DNA of 32,434 nucleotides from Bordetella parapertussis (GCA_945864585.1 CAMBCF010000057.1:1-32434); one strand, 5' to 3'. Numbered from the stretch's first letter, positions 1 to 7,341 are shown. The notes: a model not told the origin generated them from the sequence alone. Translations and numbers: made by a program.

Positions 1-149
1 CCAGTCGCGATTCTCGTTGGCATCGGCCAAGGTGCTGCGGGCGATCCCGCCGCGAATGCCCAAGTGGTAGAGCTTGCTCGAATGCGCCCGCAGACAAGCC
101 TCGATGTCGCGCAGGCTTTCCCGGTAAGTGAGCTGCGCGAAGGTCATGC
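1..149 (-). pseudogene. IS4-family transposase, internal fragment (left of IS3 insertion)
   Basis: Read leftwards from position 149, the frame gives MTFAQLTYRESLRDIEACL and continues to the window edge with LYHLGIRGGIARSTLADAN. These are signature blocks of IS4-family transposases that carry an N-terminal DUF4372 domain. The ATG at 147-145 is not the true start: it is an internal Met codon, and the real N-terminus lies at 1560-1692 beyond the IS3 element. Joining the two pieces across one copy of the TGC target duplication restores the frame (CTA TGC ATG ACC, Leu-Cys-Met-Thr). The rest of the gene, including its DDE residues, lies outside the window. The gene is therefore broken by insertion, not by base decay. 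Confidence 0.85.
147..149. repeat. Target-site duplication, left copy (TGC)
   Basis: TGC at 147-149 is repeated at 1560-1562 immediately outside the two inverted repeats of the IS3-family element. A 3-bp duplication is usual for this family. Removing the element plus one copy restores the interrupted IS4-family transposase frame. Confidence 0.85.
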
Positions 150-174
150 TATAGTGGACCCCAGATTTAAGACA
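150..174 (+). repeat. IS3 element left terminal inverted repeat
   Basis: It begins TATAGTGGACCCC and ends AAGACA. Against the reverse complement of the right end, 21 of 25 bases are identical, with mismatches at repeat positions 3, 14, 17 and 19. Confidence 0.85.
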
Positions 175-213
175 GCAGTTTAAGCTATACGCTGTCATGG
201 GGAACGAAAAGAA

Positions 214-513
214 ATGAGCGAAGCGAAGAAGCGCAAGGTCCACACGCCGGAGTTCAAGGCGAAAGTTGGTCTGGAGGCATTACGCGGGGCGAAGACGATC
301 AACCAGATTGGGCAGGATTACGATGTTCATCCGGTGCAGATCGGGCTATGGAAAAAGGAAATTCAGGCGCAAGCCAAAACACTGTTTGAAGGCAAACGCG
401 GCTCCAAGCCGGTGGCGGCGTACCGCGAGCCGGAGTTGCTGTATAGCGAGATCGGCAAACTGAAGGTGGAACTGGACTGGCTGAAAAAAAAGTCCGGGAT
501 CAGCCTGTCATGA
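214..513 (+). CDS. IS3-family transposase OrfA
   Basis: A 99-residue, basic, helix-turn-helix protein of the transposase_8 (IS3/IS911 OrfA) type. The segment around residues 10-50 (TPEFKAKVGLEAL, INQIGQDYDVHP) is the DNA-binding fold that recognises the element's terminal repeats. The C-terminal third (ELLYSEIGKLKVELDWLKKK) is a heptad-rich helix of the leucine-zipper kind used for multimerisation. The ATG at 214 follows a purine-rich stretch (GGGGAACGAAAAGAA). The stop overlaps the orfB start in an ATGA arrangement. Alone, OrfA usually acts as a regulator or accessory factor; fused to OrfB by frameshifting it forms the active transposase. Confidence 0.9.
   Translation: MSEAKKRKVHTPEFKAKVGLEALRGAKTINQIGQDYDVHPVQIGLWKKEIQAQAKTLFEGKRGSKPVAAYREPELLYSEIGKLKVELDWLKKKSGISLS
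486..492 (+). other. Programmed -1 ribosomal frameshift signal (A AAA AAG)
   Basis: Eight A's followed by G span 484-492. In the orfA frame this reads AAA AAA AAG, so 486-492 is the canonical slippery heptamer A_AAA_AAG of IS3-family elements. OrfB lies in the -1 frame, and after slippage translation reads VRDQPV and then the OrfB start Met without a stop, giving an OrfAB fusion. I did not analyse a downstream stimulatory structure. Confidence 0.8.
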
Positions 514-1520
514 TTCGCCAAGCGTGGATCGACAGCGAAGATTGCGTGAGCGTAGTTCAGCAATGCGCTCTGACGGGTGTATCGCGCGCCACGGTCTATG
601 CCCGGCGACAGCCCAAGCCGATAAATGAACTTGACCTACTGCTCAGCGGCCTGATCGACGAGGAATATACGCGGCACCCGTTCTACGGCAGCCGCAAAAT
701 GGTGGTCTTTCTGGGTAAGGCAGGCCACAGCGTCAATCGCAAACGCGTGCAGCGTCTGATGCGGCTGATGGGGCTGGCGGGTATGGCGCCGGGGCCGAAC
801 ACCAGCCGCGCGGCGCCGGCGCACAAGGTCTACCCCTACCTGCTGCGCGGCGTGCCCGTGGTCAGACCCAACCAGGTCTGGAGCACGGACATCACCTACA
901 TTCGCCTTGCGCACGGCTTTGCCTACCTGGTGGCGATTATCGACTGGTATTCGCGCCGCGTGCTCAGTTGGCAGATCAGCAACAGCATGGAAGCGCAATT
1001 CTGCGTCGATTGTCTGGAAGAGGCGTTGCGCACCCACGGCAGGCCGGAAATCTTCAACAGCGATCAGGGTTCCCAGTTCACCAGCGAAACCTTCACCGGC
1101 GTGCTCAACCGCGAGGGCATCGTTATCAGCATGGACGGGCGGGGACGCGCGTTCGACAACATCTTTGTCGAGCGGCTCTGGCGCAACGTCAAATATGAAG
1201 ACGTGTATTTGAAGGGCTACGCCACGATGGGCGAACTGATGATCGGCCTAGCCGAGTATTTCGTGTTCTACAACGGCGAACGCCCGCACCAGTCGCTGAA
1301 TAACAAGACGCCGAACGTCGTGTATCAAACTGCTGTCGGCGGCGGTGCGCTGATCGTGGATAAATTCCGCGGCAAGGTGGAACAAGCGTCCGTTTCGCTA
1401 TGCGACGGCGTTACTGATGTAACCGCAGAAACAAGATCAGAGTCAACAGCAAAGACCACAGCAAAGGCAAAACCGGGGCAGCGCCGTCCAGCTGCGAATG
1501 AAGTCGAACGTGTAACTTAA
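510..1520 (+). CDS. IS3-family transposase OrfB (DDE integrase)
   Basis: A 336-residue catalytic subunit. Residues ~10-100 form the HTH_21-type region (DEEYTRHPFYGSRKM, KRVQRLMRLMGLAGM). An rve/DDE integrase core follows, with visible catalytic acids in WSTDITYI (first Asp), IFNSDQGSQFTS (second Asp) and DNIFVERLWRNVKYE (Glu). The usual tail YNGERPHQSLNNKTP comes next, then an extended Ala/Thr/Lys-rich C-terminus. It cuts and joins the element ends, probably through a circular intermediate as known for the family. The ATG overlaps the orfA stop, and the main product is expected to be the OrfAB fusion made by frameshifting at 486-492. No inactivating change was seen. Confidence 0.93.
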   Translation: MIRQAWIDSEDCVSVVQQCALTGVSRATVYARRQPKPINELDLLLSGLIDEEYTRHPFYGSRKMVVFLGKAGHSVNRKRVQRLMRLMGLAGMAPGPNTSRAAPAHKVYPYLLRGVPVVRPNQVWSTDITYIRLAHGFAYLVAIIDWYSRRVLSWQISNSMEAQFCVDCLEEALRTHGRPEIFNSDQGSQFTSETFTGVLNREGIVISMDGRGRAFDNIFVERLWRNVKYEDVYLKGYATMGELMIGLAEYFVFYNGERPHQSLNNKTPNVVYQTAVGGGALIVDKFRGKVEQASVSLCDGVTDVTAETRSESTAKTTAKAKPGQRRPAANEVERVT

Positions 1521-1534
1521 ACTCACCGCATTAT

Positions 1535-1559
1535 TGTCTTGACTCAGGGGTCCACTTTA
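1535..1559 (-). repeat. IS3 element right terminal inverted repeat
   Basis: The reverse complement begins TAAAGTGGACCCC and ends AAGACA, pairing with 150-174. It lies 14 bp beyond the orfB stop and abuts the second TGC duplication copy. Confidence 0.85.
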
Positions 1560-1562
1560 TGC
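1560..1562. repeat. Target-site duplication, right copy (TGC)
   Basis: Second copy of the 3-bp TGC duplication, matching 147-149. Confidence 0.85.
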
Positions 1563-1692
1563 ATAGATATTGATCGAAATGCGAAAACGTGAGCGTGGGA
1601 TATGCTCCAGCGTATTTCGCTACGCATCGCCGGAATGTGTGAAGCGGCAGATATTCCATCAGTTGCGCGAACACCAGCTTTCCCGTATGCAT
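1560..1692 (-). pseudogene. IS4-family transposase, N-terminal fragment (DUF4372)
   Basis: The frame starts at the ATG at 1692-1690, preceded seven bases upstream by a good Shine-Dalgarno (GGAGG). It encodes MHTGKLVFAQLMEYLPLHTF and then FSHFDQYLC, the conserved DUF4372 start of IS4-family transposases. It runs straight into the right end of the IS3-family element. The remainder of the protein resumes at 149 and runs off the left edge. The start codon and ribosome-binding site are intact, so a short truncated peptide reading into IS3 DNA could still be made. The outer terminus of this element should lie upstream of the ATG, somewhere in 1700-1850, but I could not fix its inverted repeat because the other end is outside the window. 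Confidence 0.85.
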
Positions 1693-2029
1693 CGAACCAC
1701 CTCCAGAAAAATCCGGAAGTTTCCAACACATTGAAATCGGTGACACCCGTGTTAATCATTTTTGTACGTATTATCAGTAAGTTAAGTCGCGCTCACCCCA
1801 AAATCTCCGGACAGCAGTGATTCTATATCAAGTATTTAATCAGCTTGCGAAGCGATCTGCCATTTTCATTACAGGCCTGCCGCTTTGCGCGAAAAAGCAC
1901 CCGCTTGCCGTCAATTTTGAGGTGCTTGCCATCCGCCGCACAGTGTCAATGCGGACCTTGAGGAATGTTCGCGATCATTTGGGACAAAGGCTTGTGGCCT
2001 TCAGTCTACCCAGCGCGTGCATGCGCGAT
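1693..2029. other. Gene-poor junction region
   Basis: No coding region is supported here. The first part should be the untranslated outer end of the IS4-family element. An open frame at 1817-2071 is in phase with the downstream tautomerase stub, but it has no ribosome-binding site or family resemblance. The stretch around 1740-1860 is clearly more AT-rich than its neighbours. I read the region as mobile-element end plus rearranged sequence leading into the promoter at 2030. Confidence 0.5.
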
Positions 2030-2038
2030 TGCTATAAT
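2030..2038 (+). promoter_or_regulatory. Extended -10 promoter (TGCTATAAT)
   Basis: A perfect TATAAT at 2033-2038 is preceded by TG at 2030-2031, the extended -10 motif. No convincing -35 box lies 16-18 bp upstream, which extended -10 promoters tolerate. It sits 34 bp before the ATG of the tautomerase stub and is the closest promoter candidate for hpnE. Confidence 0.55.
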
Positions 2039-2071
2039 CCGCCATTAGCAGCGTCATCGGGAGTCAGCGCC

Positions 2072-2152
2072 ATGCAAACCAAAATCCTCTGCGTCATCAT
2101 GCGTGGCGGCGCCTCTCGCGGCCCGTTTTTCCATTTTATCAGACGTGTCTGA
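2072..2152 (+). pseudogene. N-terminal stub of a PrpF-family / 4-oxalomesaconate tautomerase-like gene
   Basis: The ATG at 2072 has a Shine-Dalgarno (GGGAG at 2059-2063) and opens with MQTKILCVIMRGGASRGPFF. That closely matches the N-terminal signature of PrpF-fold isomerases, especially GalD/LigU-type 4-oxalomesaconate tautomerases (MRGGTSKG-FF). The family is about 350 residues or longer, but here the similarity ends after about 20 codons and the frame stops at 2150-2152 after 26. A deletion or rearrangement has therefore joined the first codons of this gene to the front of hpnE, with the breakpoint near 2133-2145. The promoter and ribosome-binding site of the lost gene remain. The family call rests on this short motif only. 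Confidence 0.65.
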
Positions 2153-3455
2153 CACGCCTCTGCAAGTCGCTATCATCGGTGGCGGCTATGCCGGTATGGC
2201 TGCCGCGGTCACGCTGGCGGAACAAGCCATACCCGTCACCGTCTATGAAGCGGGCGCAGTACTCGGTGGCCGCGCGCGGCGCGTGGAAATCAACGGCGTC
2301 ACGCTCGACAATGGTCTGCACCTGCTCATCGGCGCGTATCGCGAAACGTTGCGATTGATCGCGCAGGTTCATCCGGCGCCCGCGCGTGCGCTGCTGCGCA
2401 TGCCGCTTGATTGGTACCAGCATCGCAGCCTGCATTTGCGCGCGCCCAGATTGCCGGCGCCGTTGCATCTGGTGAGCGCGCTGCTCACGGCCAAGGGTGC
2501 GAATTGGCGTGAACGCTGGGCGGCGATACGCATGATGCGCGCGCTGCGCGGCGCGAATTTTCGTTTACCGCGCGACATTACAGTCAGCGCATTACTCGAG
2601 GCCCACGCGCAGGGACCGGTGCTCACGCAATACTTGTGGATGCCGCTGTGCGTCGCAGCGCTCAACACACCGCCGTCGATCGCCTCCGCGCAATTGTTTC
2701 TCAATGTGTTGCACGACGGACTTCATGCCGAACGTGCGAGCAGTGATTTGCTGATTGCGCGCGTGGATTTAAGCGCATTGTTCCCGGAACCGGCGGCGGA
2801 CTACGTACGCACTCGCGGTGGCGAAGTGCTGACCGGCCGCCGCGTCACTGTCATTGACCCTGCGATCAGCGGCTTTCACATCACCACGAGTGCCGAAATG
2901 CGCATCTTCAGCCACGTGGTCTGCGCCCTGCCGCCGCATCAGGTAGCGGCGTTCCTCACAAGTATAACGGTGCTTGCGGAAACGATGGCGCTGGTGCAGG
3001 CGCTGGAATATCAGCCGATCACCAGTGTGTATTTTCAGTTCGAGGGCCGCGTGAGCTTGCCCGCGCCGATGACCGGTTTGTCCGCCGGTGTTGCCCACTG
3101 GTTATTCGACCGCGAAACCATTTGCGCACAGCCCGGTCTGGTCGGCGCGGTGATCAGTGCTGAAGGGCCGTATCAGGATTTGACGCAGGAAGCGCTGGGC
3201 GCGCGGGTACACCAGGAATTGGCTGCACAGTTCGGCCCGCTGCCGCCGCTCAAATGGCTGCGCGTGATCACCGAAAAACGCGCAACCTTTTCTGCCACGC
3301 CGGGATTATGCCGTCCCGCACAGAAAACGCCGTTGAAAAATTTCTGGCTGGCCGGTGATTACACCGCCAGCGAGTATCCGGCTACGCTGGAGGCCGCGGT
3401 ACGCAGTGGTATCGTATGCGCGCTCGGCATACTTGCCGAAACGAAAACGTTATAA
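2145..3455 (+). CDS. hpnE: Hydroxysqualene dehydroxylase HpnE (FAD-dependent)
   Basis: A 436-residue flavoprotein of the squalene-associated FAD-dependent desaturase family. In hopanoid-producing bacteria HpnE reduces hydroxysqualene to squalene after HpnC and HpnD act. The N-terminus has the FAD-binding Rossmann motif VAIIGGGYAGMAAA, then VYEAGAVLGGRARR and the family-typical LDNGLHLLIGAYRETL. The C-terminal FAD-contact segment FWLAGDYTASEYPATLEAAVRSG closes the fold. I prefer the GTG at 2145 (VSDTPLQVAII): the in-frame GTG at 2103 would put extra residues inside the tautomerase stub and adds nothing conserved. The start overlaps the stub stop by 8 bp, so translation may be coupled. hpnC and hpnD, its usual partners, are not in the window. 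Confidence 0.88.
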   Translation: MSDTPLQVAIIGGGYAGMAAAVTLAEQAIPVTVYEAGAVLGGRARRVEINGVTLDNGLHLLIGAYRETLRLIAQVHPAPARALLRMPLDWYQHRSLHLRAPRLPAPLHLVSALLTAKGANWRERWAAIRMMRALRGANFRLPRDITVSALLEAHAQGPVLTQYLWMPLCVAALNTPPSIASAQLFLNVLHDGLHAERASSDLLIARVDLSALFPEPAADYVRTRGGEVLTGRRVTVIDPAISGFHITTSAEMRIFSHVVCALPPHQVAAFLTSITVLAETMALVQALEYQPITSVYFQFEGRVSLPAPMTGLSAGVAHWLFDRETICAQPGLVGAVISAEGPYQDLTQEALGARVHQELAAQFGPLPPLKWLRVITEKRATFSATPGLCRPAQKTPLKNFWLAGDYTASEYPATLEAAVRSGIVCALGILAETKTL

Positions 3456-3485
3456 TCTCGGTAAATTAAACACGGTGCTCCTCTT

Positions 3486-3587
3486 CCCTCACCCCAACCC
3501 CTCTGCTTCGCTTCAAGTGTGCCCTTGTCCCGGAGGACGAGGGGCTTTTCTCCCTTCTCCCTCCGGGAGAAGGGCCGGGGATGAGGG
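3486..3587. repeat. Palindromic intergenic repeat with strong hairpin
   Basis: The outer arms are CCCTCACCCCAACCCC at the left and GGCCGGGGATGAGGG at the right. Inside is a perfect 10-bp stem with a 3-base loop (CCCTTCTCCC at 3552-3561, GGGAGAAGGG at 3565-3574). Dispersed elements of this look (CCCTCACCCC ... GGGGTGAGGG) occur in many proteobacterial intergenic regions. It separates hpnE from the ETF-QO gene and could end or attenuate transcription, but no T-run follows. Confidence 0.75.
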
Positions 3588-3627
3588 CGGCTGTTGAAGC
3601 AGATAGTCACGCATCAGGAGTCTTAAA

Positions 3628-5277
3628 GTGTCCGCACGCGAATCCATGGAATACGATGTTGTTATCGTTGGCGCCGGCCCCGCCGGGCTCGCCGCGGCCA
3701 TCCAATTAAAGCAGCTCGCCGCCGAGCATAGCCACGAGATCAATGTCTGCGTGGTCGAAAAAGGCTCGGAAGTCGGCGCGCACATATTGTCGGGCGCGGT
3801 AATGGATCCGCGCGCCCTGAACGAGTTGCTGCCCAACTGGAAGGCGCTCGACGCGCCGCTCAATACACTGGTCAGCGAAGACCGCTTCCTGTTCCTGACC
3901 GCAACGGCTTCGCTGCAGTTGCCGACGTTCATGCTGCCCGGCTGTCTGCAAAATCATGGCAACTATGTGGTGAGTCTTGGCAATGTGTGCCGCTGGCTGG
4001 GGCAGCAGGCCGAGGGCTTGGGGGTGGAAGTTTTTCCCGGCTTCGCCGCCGCCGAAGTGCTGTTTGACGACAACGGCGCCGTGGTTGGCGTGGCTACCGG
4101 CGACATGGGCATAGCTCGCGACGGCAAGCCCACCGACGCGCATCAACCGGGCATGGAACTGCGGGCGAAGTACACGCTGTTTGCCGAAGGCTGTCGCGGC
4201 CATCTGGGCAAACAATTGCAGGACAAATACCTGCTGCGCGAAGGTGTCGAACCGCAACTTTATGGTATCGGCCTCAAGGAACTGTGGGAAATCAAAGCAG
4301 AAAAACACCAGCAGGGACTGGTCATCCACACCGCTGGCTGGCCGCTGGAGAACGATACCTACGGCGGCTCGTTTTGTTATCACCTGGAAAACAATCTGGT
4401 AGCCATCGGCTTTGTGGTCGGGCTGGGTTACACCAATCCGTATCTCAACCCCTATGAGGAATTCCAGCGTTACAAGACGCATCCGGCGATCCGCACCTAT
4501 CTCGAAGGCGGCAAGCGCATTTCGTATGGCGCGCGCGCCATCAACGCCGGCGGTTTGCAATCGCTGCCGAAACTGGTGTTCCCGGGCGGCTGTCTGATTG
4601 GCGATGACGCGGGATTTCTTAACGCTTCGCGCATCAAAGGCAGTCACGCCGCCATCAAGTCGGGCATGCTGGCAGCGGACGCGGTATTTGACGCCGTGCG
4701 CCAGGGCCGTGCCGGCGATGAACTCAACGCTTATCCGCTCGCATTTGAAGGCAGTTGGCTGCACGACGAACTGTATCGCGCGCGCAACTTCAAGCCGTGG
4801 ATGAGCAAGGGGCTCTACATGGGCACGCTCATGTTTGGCATCGATCAGGTGCTGCTGCGCGGGCGCGCGCCGTGGACGCTGCATCACCATGGCCCCGATC
4901 ACGAGTCGCTCAAGAACAAGGCCGAGTGCGAGCCTATCGCGTATCCCAAACCCGACGGGGTTATCACCTTCGACCGGCTGTCATCGGTGTTTATTTCCAA
5001 CACCAATCACAACGAAGACCAGCCGGTGCATCTCACGCTCAAAGACGCTGCGGTGCCGGTTGCGGTGAATCTCGAACTCTATGATGCGCCAGAGCAGCGC
5101 TATTGCCCCGCAGGCGTTTACGAAATTGTGCGCGATGCCGATGGCGCCAATCCCCGGCTGCAGATCAACGCGCAAAACTGCGTGCACTGCAAAACCTGCG
5201 ACATCAAAGACCCGACGCAGAATATCGTGTGGGTGGCGCCCGAAGGCGGCGGTGGGCCGAACTATCCGAATATGTAG
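3628..5277 (+). CDS. Electron transfer flavoprotein-ubiquinone oxidoreductase (ETF-QO)
   Basis: A 549-residue membrane-associated FAD/iron-sulfur enzyme that passes electrons from reduced ETF, loaded by acyl-CoA dehydrogenases, to ubiquinone. The FAD Rossmann motif VVIVGAGPAGLAAAIQ lies at residues 11-26, followed by GAHILSGAVMDPRAL and the central GCLIGDDAGFLNASRIKGSHAA. The C-terminal ferredoxin-like domain supplies the 4Fe-4S ligands Cys493, Cys518, Cys521 and Cys524 (NCVHCKTCDIKDPTQNI). The length is normal for the family. The GTG start at 3628 is supported by AGGAG eight bases upstream. It converges on the beta-oxidation cluster, whose two acyl-CoA dehydrogenases would feed it through ETF; etfA and etfB are not in the window. 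Confidence 0.96.
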   Translation: MSARESMEYDVVIVGAGPAGLAAAIQLKQLAAEHSHEINVCVVEKGSEVGAHILSGAVMDPRALNELLPNWKALDAPLNTLVSEDRFLFLTATASLQLPTFMLPGCLQNHGNYVVSLGNVCRWLGQQAEGLGVEVFPGFAAAEVLFDDNGAVVGVATGDMGIARDGKPTDAHQPGMELRAKYTLFAEGCRGHLGKQLQDKYLLREGVEPQLYGIGLKELWEIKAEKHQQGLVIHTAGWPLENDTYGGSFCYHLENNLVAIGFVVGLGYTNPYLNPYEEFQRYKTHPAIRTYLEGGKRISYGARAINAGGLQSLPKLVFPGGCLIGDDAGFLNASRIKGSHAAIKSGMLAADAVFDAVRQGRAGDELNAYPLAFEGSWLHDELYRARNFKPWMSKGLYMGTLMFGIDQVLLRGRAPWTLHHHGPDHESLKNKAECEPIAYPKPDGVITFDRLSSVFISNTNHNEDQPVHLTLKDAAVPVAVNLELYDAPEQRYCPAGVYEIVRDADGANPRLQINAQNCVHCKTCDIKDPTQNIVWVAPEGGGGPNYPNM

Positions 5278-5333
5278 TGCGCAGCTGACCTCGGCGCGCG
5301 CCTGCAATCCGCTGCACGTTTACCCGCCTGCGG

Positions 5334-5945
5334 TCAGAACAGCTTGAAGCCGCCCGCACCACCCAGCATCGCATCGCGCAGGCGGCCGTCCACCGGCCGC
5401 GCGCCTATCCAGATGCGCAGCAGGGCGCGAAAAAAATCCTCGCCCTTGATGACCAGTTTGTCCTCGCTGTTGATGCGGATATGGGTGCCGCTTGCGGGTT
5501 GATAACTCAGGCTTACCACCGTGCCTTTTTTCAGCACCCGCTCGCTGATCATCATGCGGTTCAGCTCGCGCAAACGGTCTTCGATCAGCGCCAGCTGCGC
5601 GGGGATATGATTGGCCGCCAGCGCATTGTTCATCGATGCCACCAGATCGCTGGCCGTGATCTCATCGGCCAGCACGAACATGGCGATGCGTTTGGGGCCG
5701 CTATCCTTGAGTATGTCATCGGCGCCGGCTTTTTTCGCGGGCAAATACAACGCGCCCACGTAGAGTTTAATGAACGACAGTTTGTAGCGCACGCCGGCGC
5801 CATTGAGCACCAGCGGCGCGCCGTCGGCAAGCGTGATGCGCTCTTCAACGCTCACGCCTTCGATGTCCGCGGCGCGCGCCAACGCGCAGCAGAATAAAAG
5901 TGCGCTTAGCGCACAGCTGAGGATTTTAAATTTATGCGCGGTCAT
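5334..5945 (-). CDS. Exported chalcone isomerase-like protein
   Basis: A 203-residue protein with a clear signal peptide (KFKILSCALSALLFCCALARA, cleavage near residue 25). The mature part matches the bacterial chalcone-isomerase-like family: LNGAGVRYKLSFIKLYVGALYLP near the N-terminus and IRINSEDKLVIKGEDFFRALLRIWIG near the C-terminus. Proteins of this fold in bacteria are usually periplasmic or secreted and of unproven activity; some members of the fold bind fatty acids. That would fit its place as last gene of the fatty-acid cluster, 20 bp after the thiolase. I chose the ATG at 5945 because it begins the signal peptide, although no strong ribosome-binding site precedes it. Confidence 0.8.
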   Translation of the reverse strand: MTAHKFKILSCALSALLFCCALARAADIEGVSVEERITLADGAPLVLNGAGVRYKLSFIKLYVGALYLPAKKAGADDILKDSGPKRIAMFVLADEITASDLVASMNNALAANHIPAQLALIEDRLRELNRMMISERVLKKGTVVSLSYQPASGTHIRINSEDKLVIKGEDFFRALLRIWIGARPVDGRLRDAMLGGAGGFKLF

Positions 5946-5965
5946 GGGGGCAGGAGATTCGTGAT

Positions 5966-7165
5966 CTACAGCGCTTCGAACAACCCGGCCGCGCCCATGC
6001 CGGTACCAATGCACATGCTCACCATGCCGTATTTCTTTTTGCTGCGCTTCAGACCGTGCAGCAGCGTGGCCACGCGAATGGCGCCGGTGGCGCCCAGCGG
6101 ATGACCCAGGGCAATTGCCCCGCCCAGCGGATTTGTTTTTGCGCTGTCGAGTCCGAGTTCCCTGATCACCGCCAGCGATTGCGCGGCAAACGCCTCGTTC
6201 AGCTCAATCCAGTCGAGCGCATCCTGCCTGAGGCCGGCCTGCGCCAATACTTTTGGAATCGCCTTCACCGGTCCGATACCCATGATATCCGGCGGCACGC
6301 CAGCCACCGCGTAACCCAGAAAGCGCCCCATCGGCGTTGCGTTAAAACGTTGCATCGCGCCCTCACTCATCAACACCACAGCGCCCGCGCCATCGGACAT
6401 CTGCGAGCTGTTGCCGGCGGTGACGCTGCCCTTCAGCGCAAACGCCGGGCGCAGCCGCGCCAGTCCTTCGGGTGAAGTATCGCGGCGCGGGCCTTCGTCG
6501 GTGGCGACGTCGCGCGACTTGACGGCGATCTCGCGGGTGACCAGATCGGGCATGCGGTCACTGACCGTGTAGGGGGTGATTTCATTTCTAAAATCACCAT
6601 TCTCTATCGCGCGCAACGCACGGCGGTGACTCTCGGCGGCGAACATATCCTGATCTTCGCGGCTGACCTTCCATTTTTCCGCCACACGCTCAGCGGTAAT
6701 GCCCATGCCGTAGGCAATGCCAACATTCTCGTCGTTGTCAAAAATCGCCGGACTGAACGAGGGCTTGTTGCCTCCCATCGGCACCATGCTCATGCTCTCG
6801 GTGCCCGCCGCGATCATCACATCGGCTTCACCCAGACGTATGCGATCGGCAGCCAACGCTAACGCTTGTACACCCGACGAACAAAAGCGATTGATGGTCA
6901 ATCCTGAAACCGTATCAGGAAAACCAGCCAGCAACAATCCGATACGTGCCACATTCATGCCCTGCTCCGCTTCGGGCATGGCGCAGCCCACAATCACATC
7001 ATCAATGGTCGTCAAATCCAGACCGGGGCATTGGCTCACCACCGCCTTCAGCACGTGCGCCAGCAAATCGTCGGGGCGCACGTTCCTGAACATACCGCGC
7101 GGCGCTTTGCCGACCGGCGAGCGGGTGGCGGCAACGATATAGGCGTCTTGGATTTGGCGGGTCAT
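5966..7165 (-). CDS. Acetyl-CoA C-acyltransferase (3-ketoacyl-CoA thiolase, FadA-like)
   Basis: A 399-residue thiolase that cleaves 3-ketoacyl-CoA with CoA in the last step of beta-oxidation. The nucleophile is Cys95 in NRFCSSGVQ. The second-domain His355 lies in GHPLGATGA and Cys385 in [12 protein letters not shown]. Length and start ([20 protein letters not shown]) are typical. A GAGGTG ribosome-binding sequence lies just upstream of the ATG at 7165. It is downstream of the FadB-like gene on the same strand, separated by 176 bp holding an inverted repeat, so the two may be co-transcribed with differential stability. The family also includes acetoacetyl-CoA thiolases, but the pairing with the FadB-like fusion favours a beta-oxidation role. 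Confidence 0.95.
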   Translation of the reverse strand: MTRQIQDAYIVAATRSPVGKAPRGMFRNVRPDDLLAHVLKAVVSQCPGLDLTTIDDVIVGCAMPEAEQGMNVARIGLLLAGFPDTVSGLTINRFCSSGVQALALAADRIRLGEADVMIAAGTESMSMVPMGGNKPSFSPAIFDNDENVGIAYGMGITAERVAEKWKVSREDQDMFAAESHRRALRAIENGDFRNEITPYTVSDRMPDLVTREIAVKSRDVATDEGPRRDTSPEGLARLRPAFALKGSVTAGNSSQMSDGAGAVVLMSEGAMQRFNATPMGRFLGYAVAGVPPDIMGIGPVKAIPKVLAQAGLRQDALDWIELNEAFAAQSLAVIRELGLDSAKTNPLGGAIALGHPLGATGAIRVATLLHGLKRSKKKYGMVSMCIGTGMGAAGLFEAL

Positions 7166-7190
7166 GCATCACCTCGTGATAGGGTTTGAA

Positions 7191-7326
7191 GGGTGAACGG
7201 GTGAACGAGTGAACGAGTGAACAAGTAACCCGGCGCTGTGCTCCCTCAGCATGTGGCCAACAGTAGCCGGGCGAACGCATGGGATGGGGTTCACCCGTTC
7301 ACTCGTTAACTTGTTCACTCGTTCAC
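7191..7326. repeat. Inverted repeat built of GTGAACGRGT units
   Basis: The left arm 7191-7229 is a run of imperfect 8-bp units (GTGAACGG, GTGAACGA, GTGAACAA). The right arm 7288-7326 is its approximate reverse complement (GTTCACCC, GTTCACTC). About 58 bp lie between them. Transcribed, it can form a long hairpin between the FadB-like and thiolase genes. A smaller relative occurs at 10354-10393. Confidence 0.75.
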
Positions 7327-7341
7327 GCCTTCGCTCATTGA

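Larger units (their letters stand above)
150..1559 (+). mobile_element. Complete IS3-family insertion sequence, 1410 bp
   Basis: The element is bounded by imperfect terminal inverted repeats at 150-174 and 1535-1559, which match at 21 of 25 positions and share the core GTGGACCCC near the tip and AAGACA inside. It carries the two overlapping frames typical of the family, orfA (helix-turn-helix) and orfB (DDE integrase). An A-run frameshift signal lies just before the overlap. Both frames are uninterrupted, the ends are intact and the target duplication TGC is unchanged, so the insertion looks recent and possibly active. It lies inside an IS4-family transposase gene. The subgroup within IS3 was not determined. 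Confidence 0.92.

Noticed and set aside
1817-2071. Upstream extension of the tautomerase stub frame
   Set aside because: In phase but without a ribosome-binding site or homology; the conserved N-terminus begins at the ATG at 2072, after the promoter.
2103-2144. Longer hpnE start at the GTG at 2103
   Set aside because: Would read the tautomerase stub DNA in a different frame and adds a non-conserved leader; the GTG at 2145 fits the family N-terminus.
3451-3456. TATAAT as a promoter for ETF-QO
   Set aside because: It overlaps the hpnE stop and the nearest TTGCCG is only 12 bp upstream, too short a spacer; the hairpin element also lies between it and the gene.
3706-4902. Open frame of 398 codons on the leftward strand
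   Set aside because: Lies wholly opposite the ETF-QO gene, has no ribosome-binding site or recognisable family, and reads His/Gln/Arg-rich as expected for the antisense of GC-rich coding DNA.
7191-7326. Possible CRISPR array
   Set aside because: Units are 8 bp, contiguous and in facing arms, without regular spacers or cas genes.
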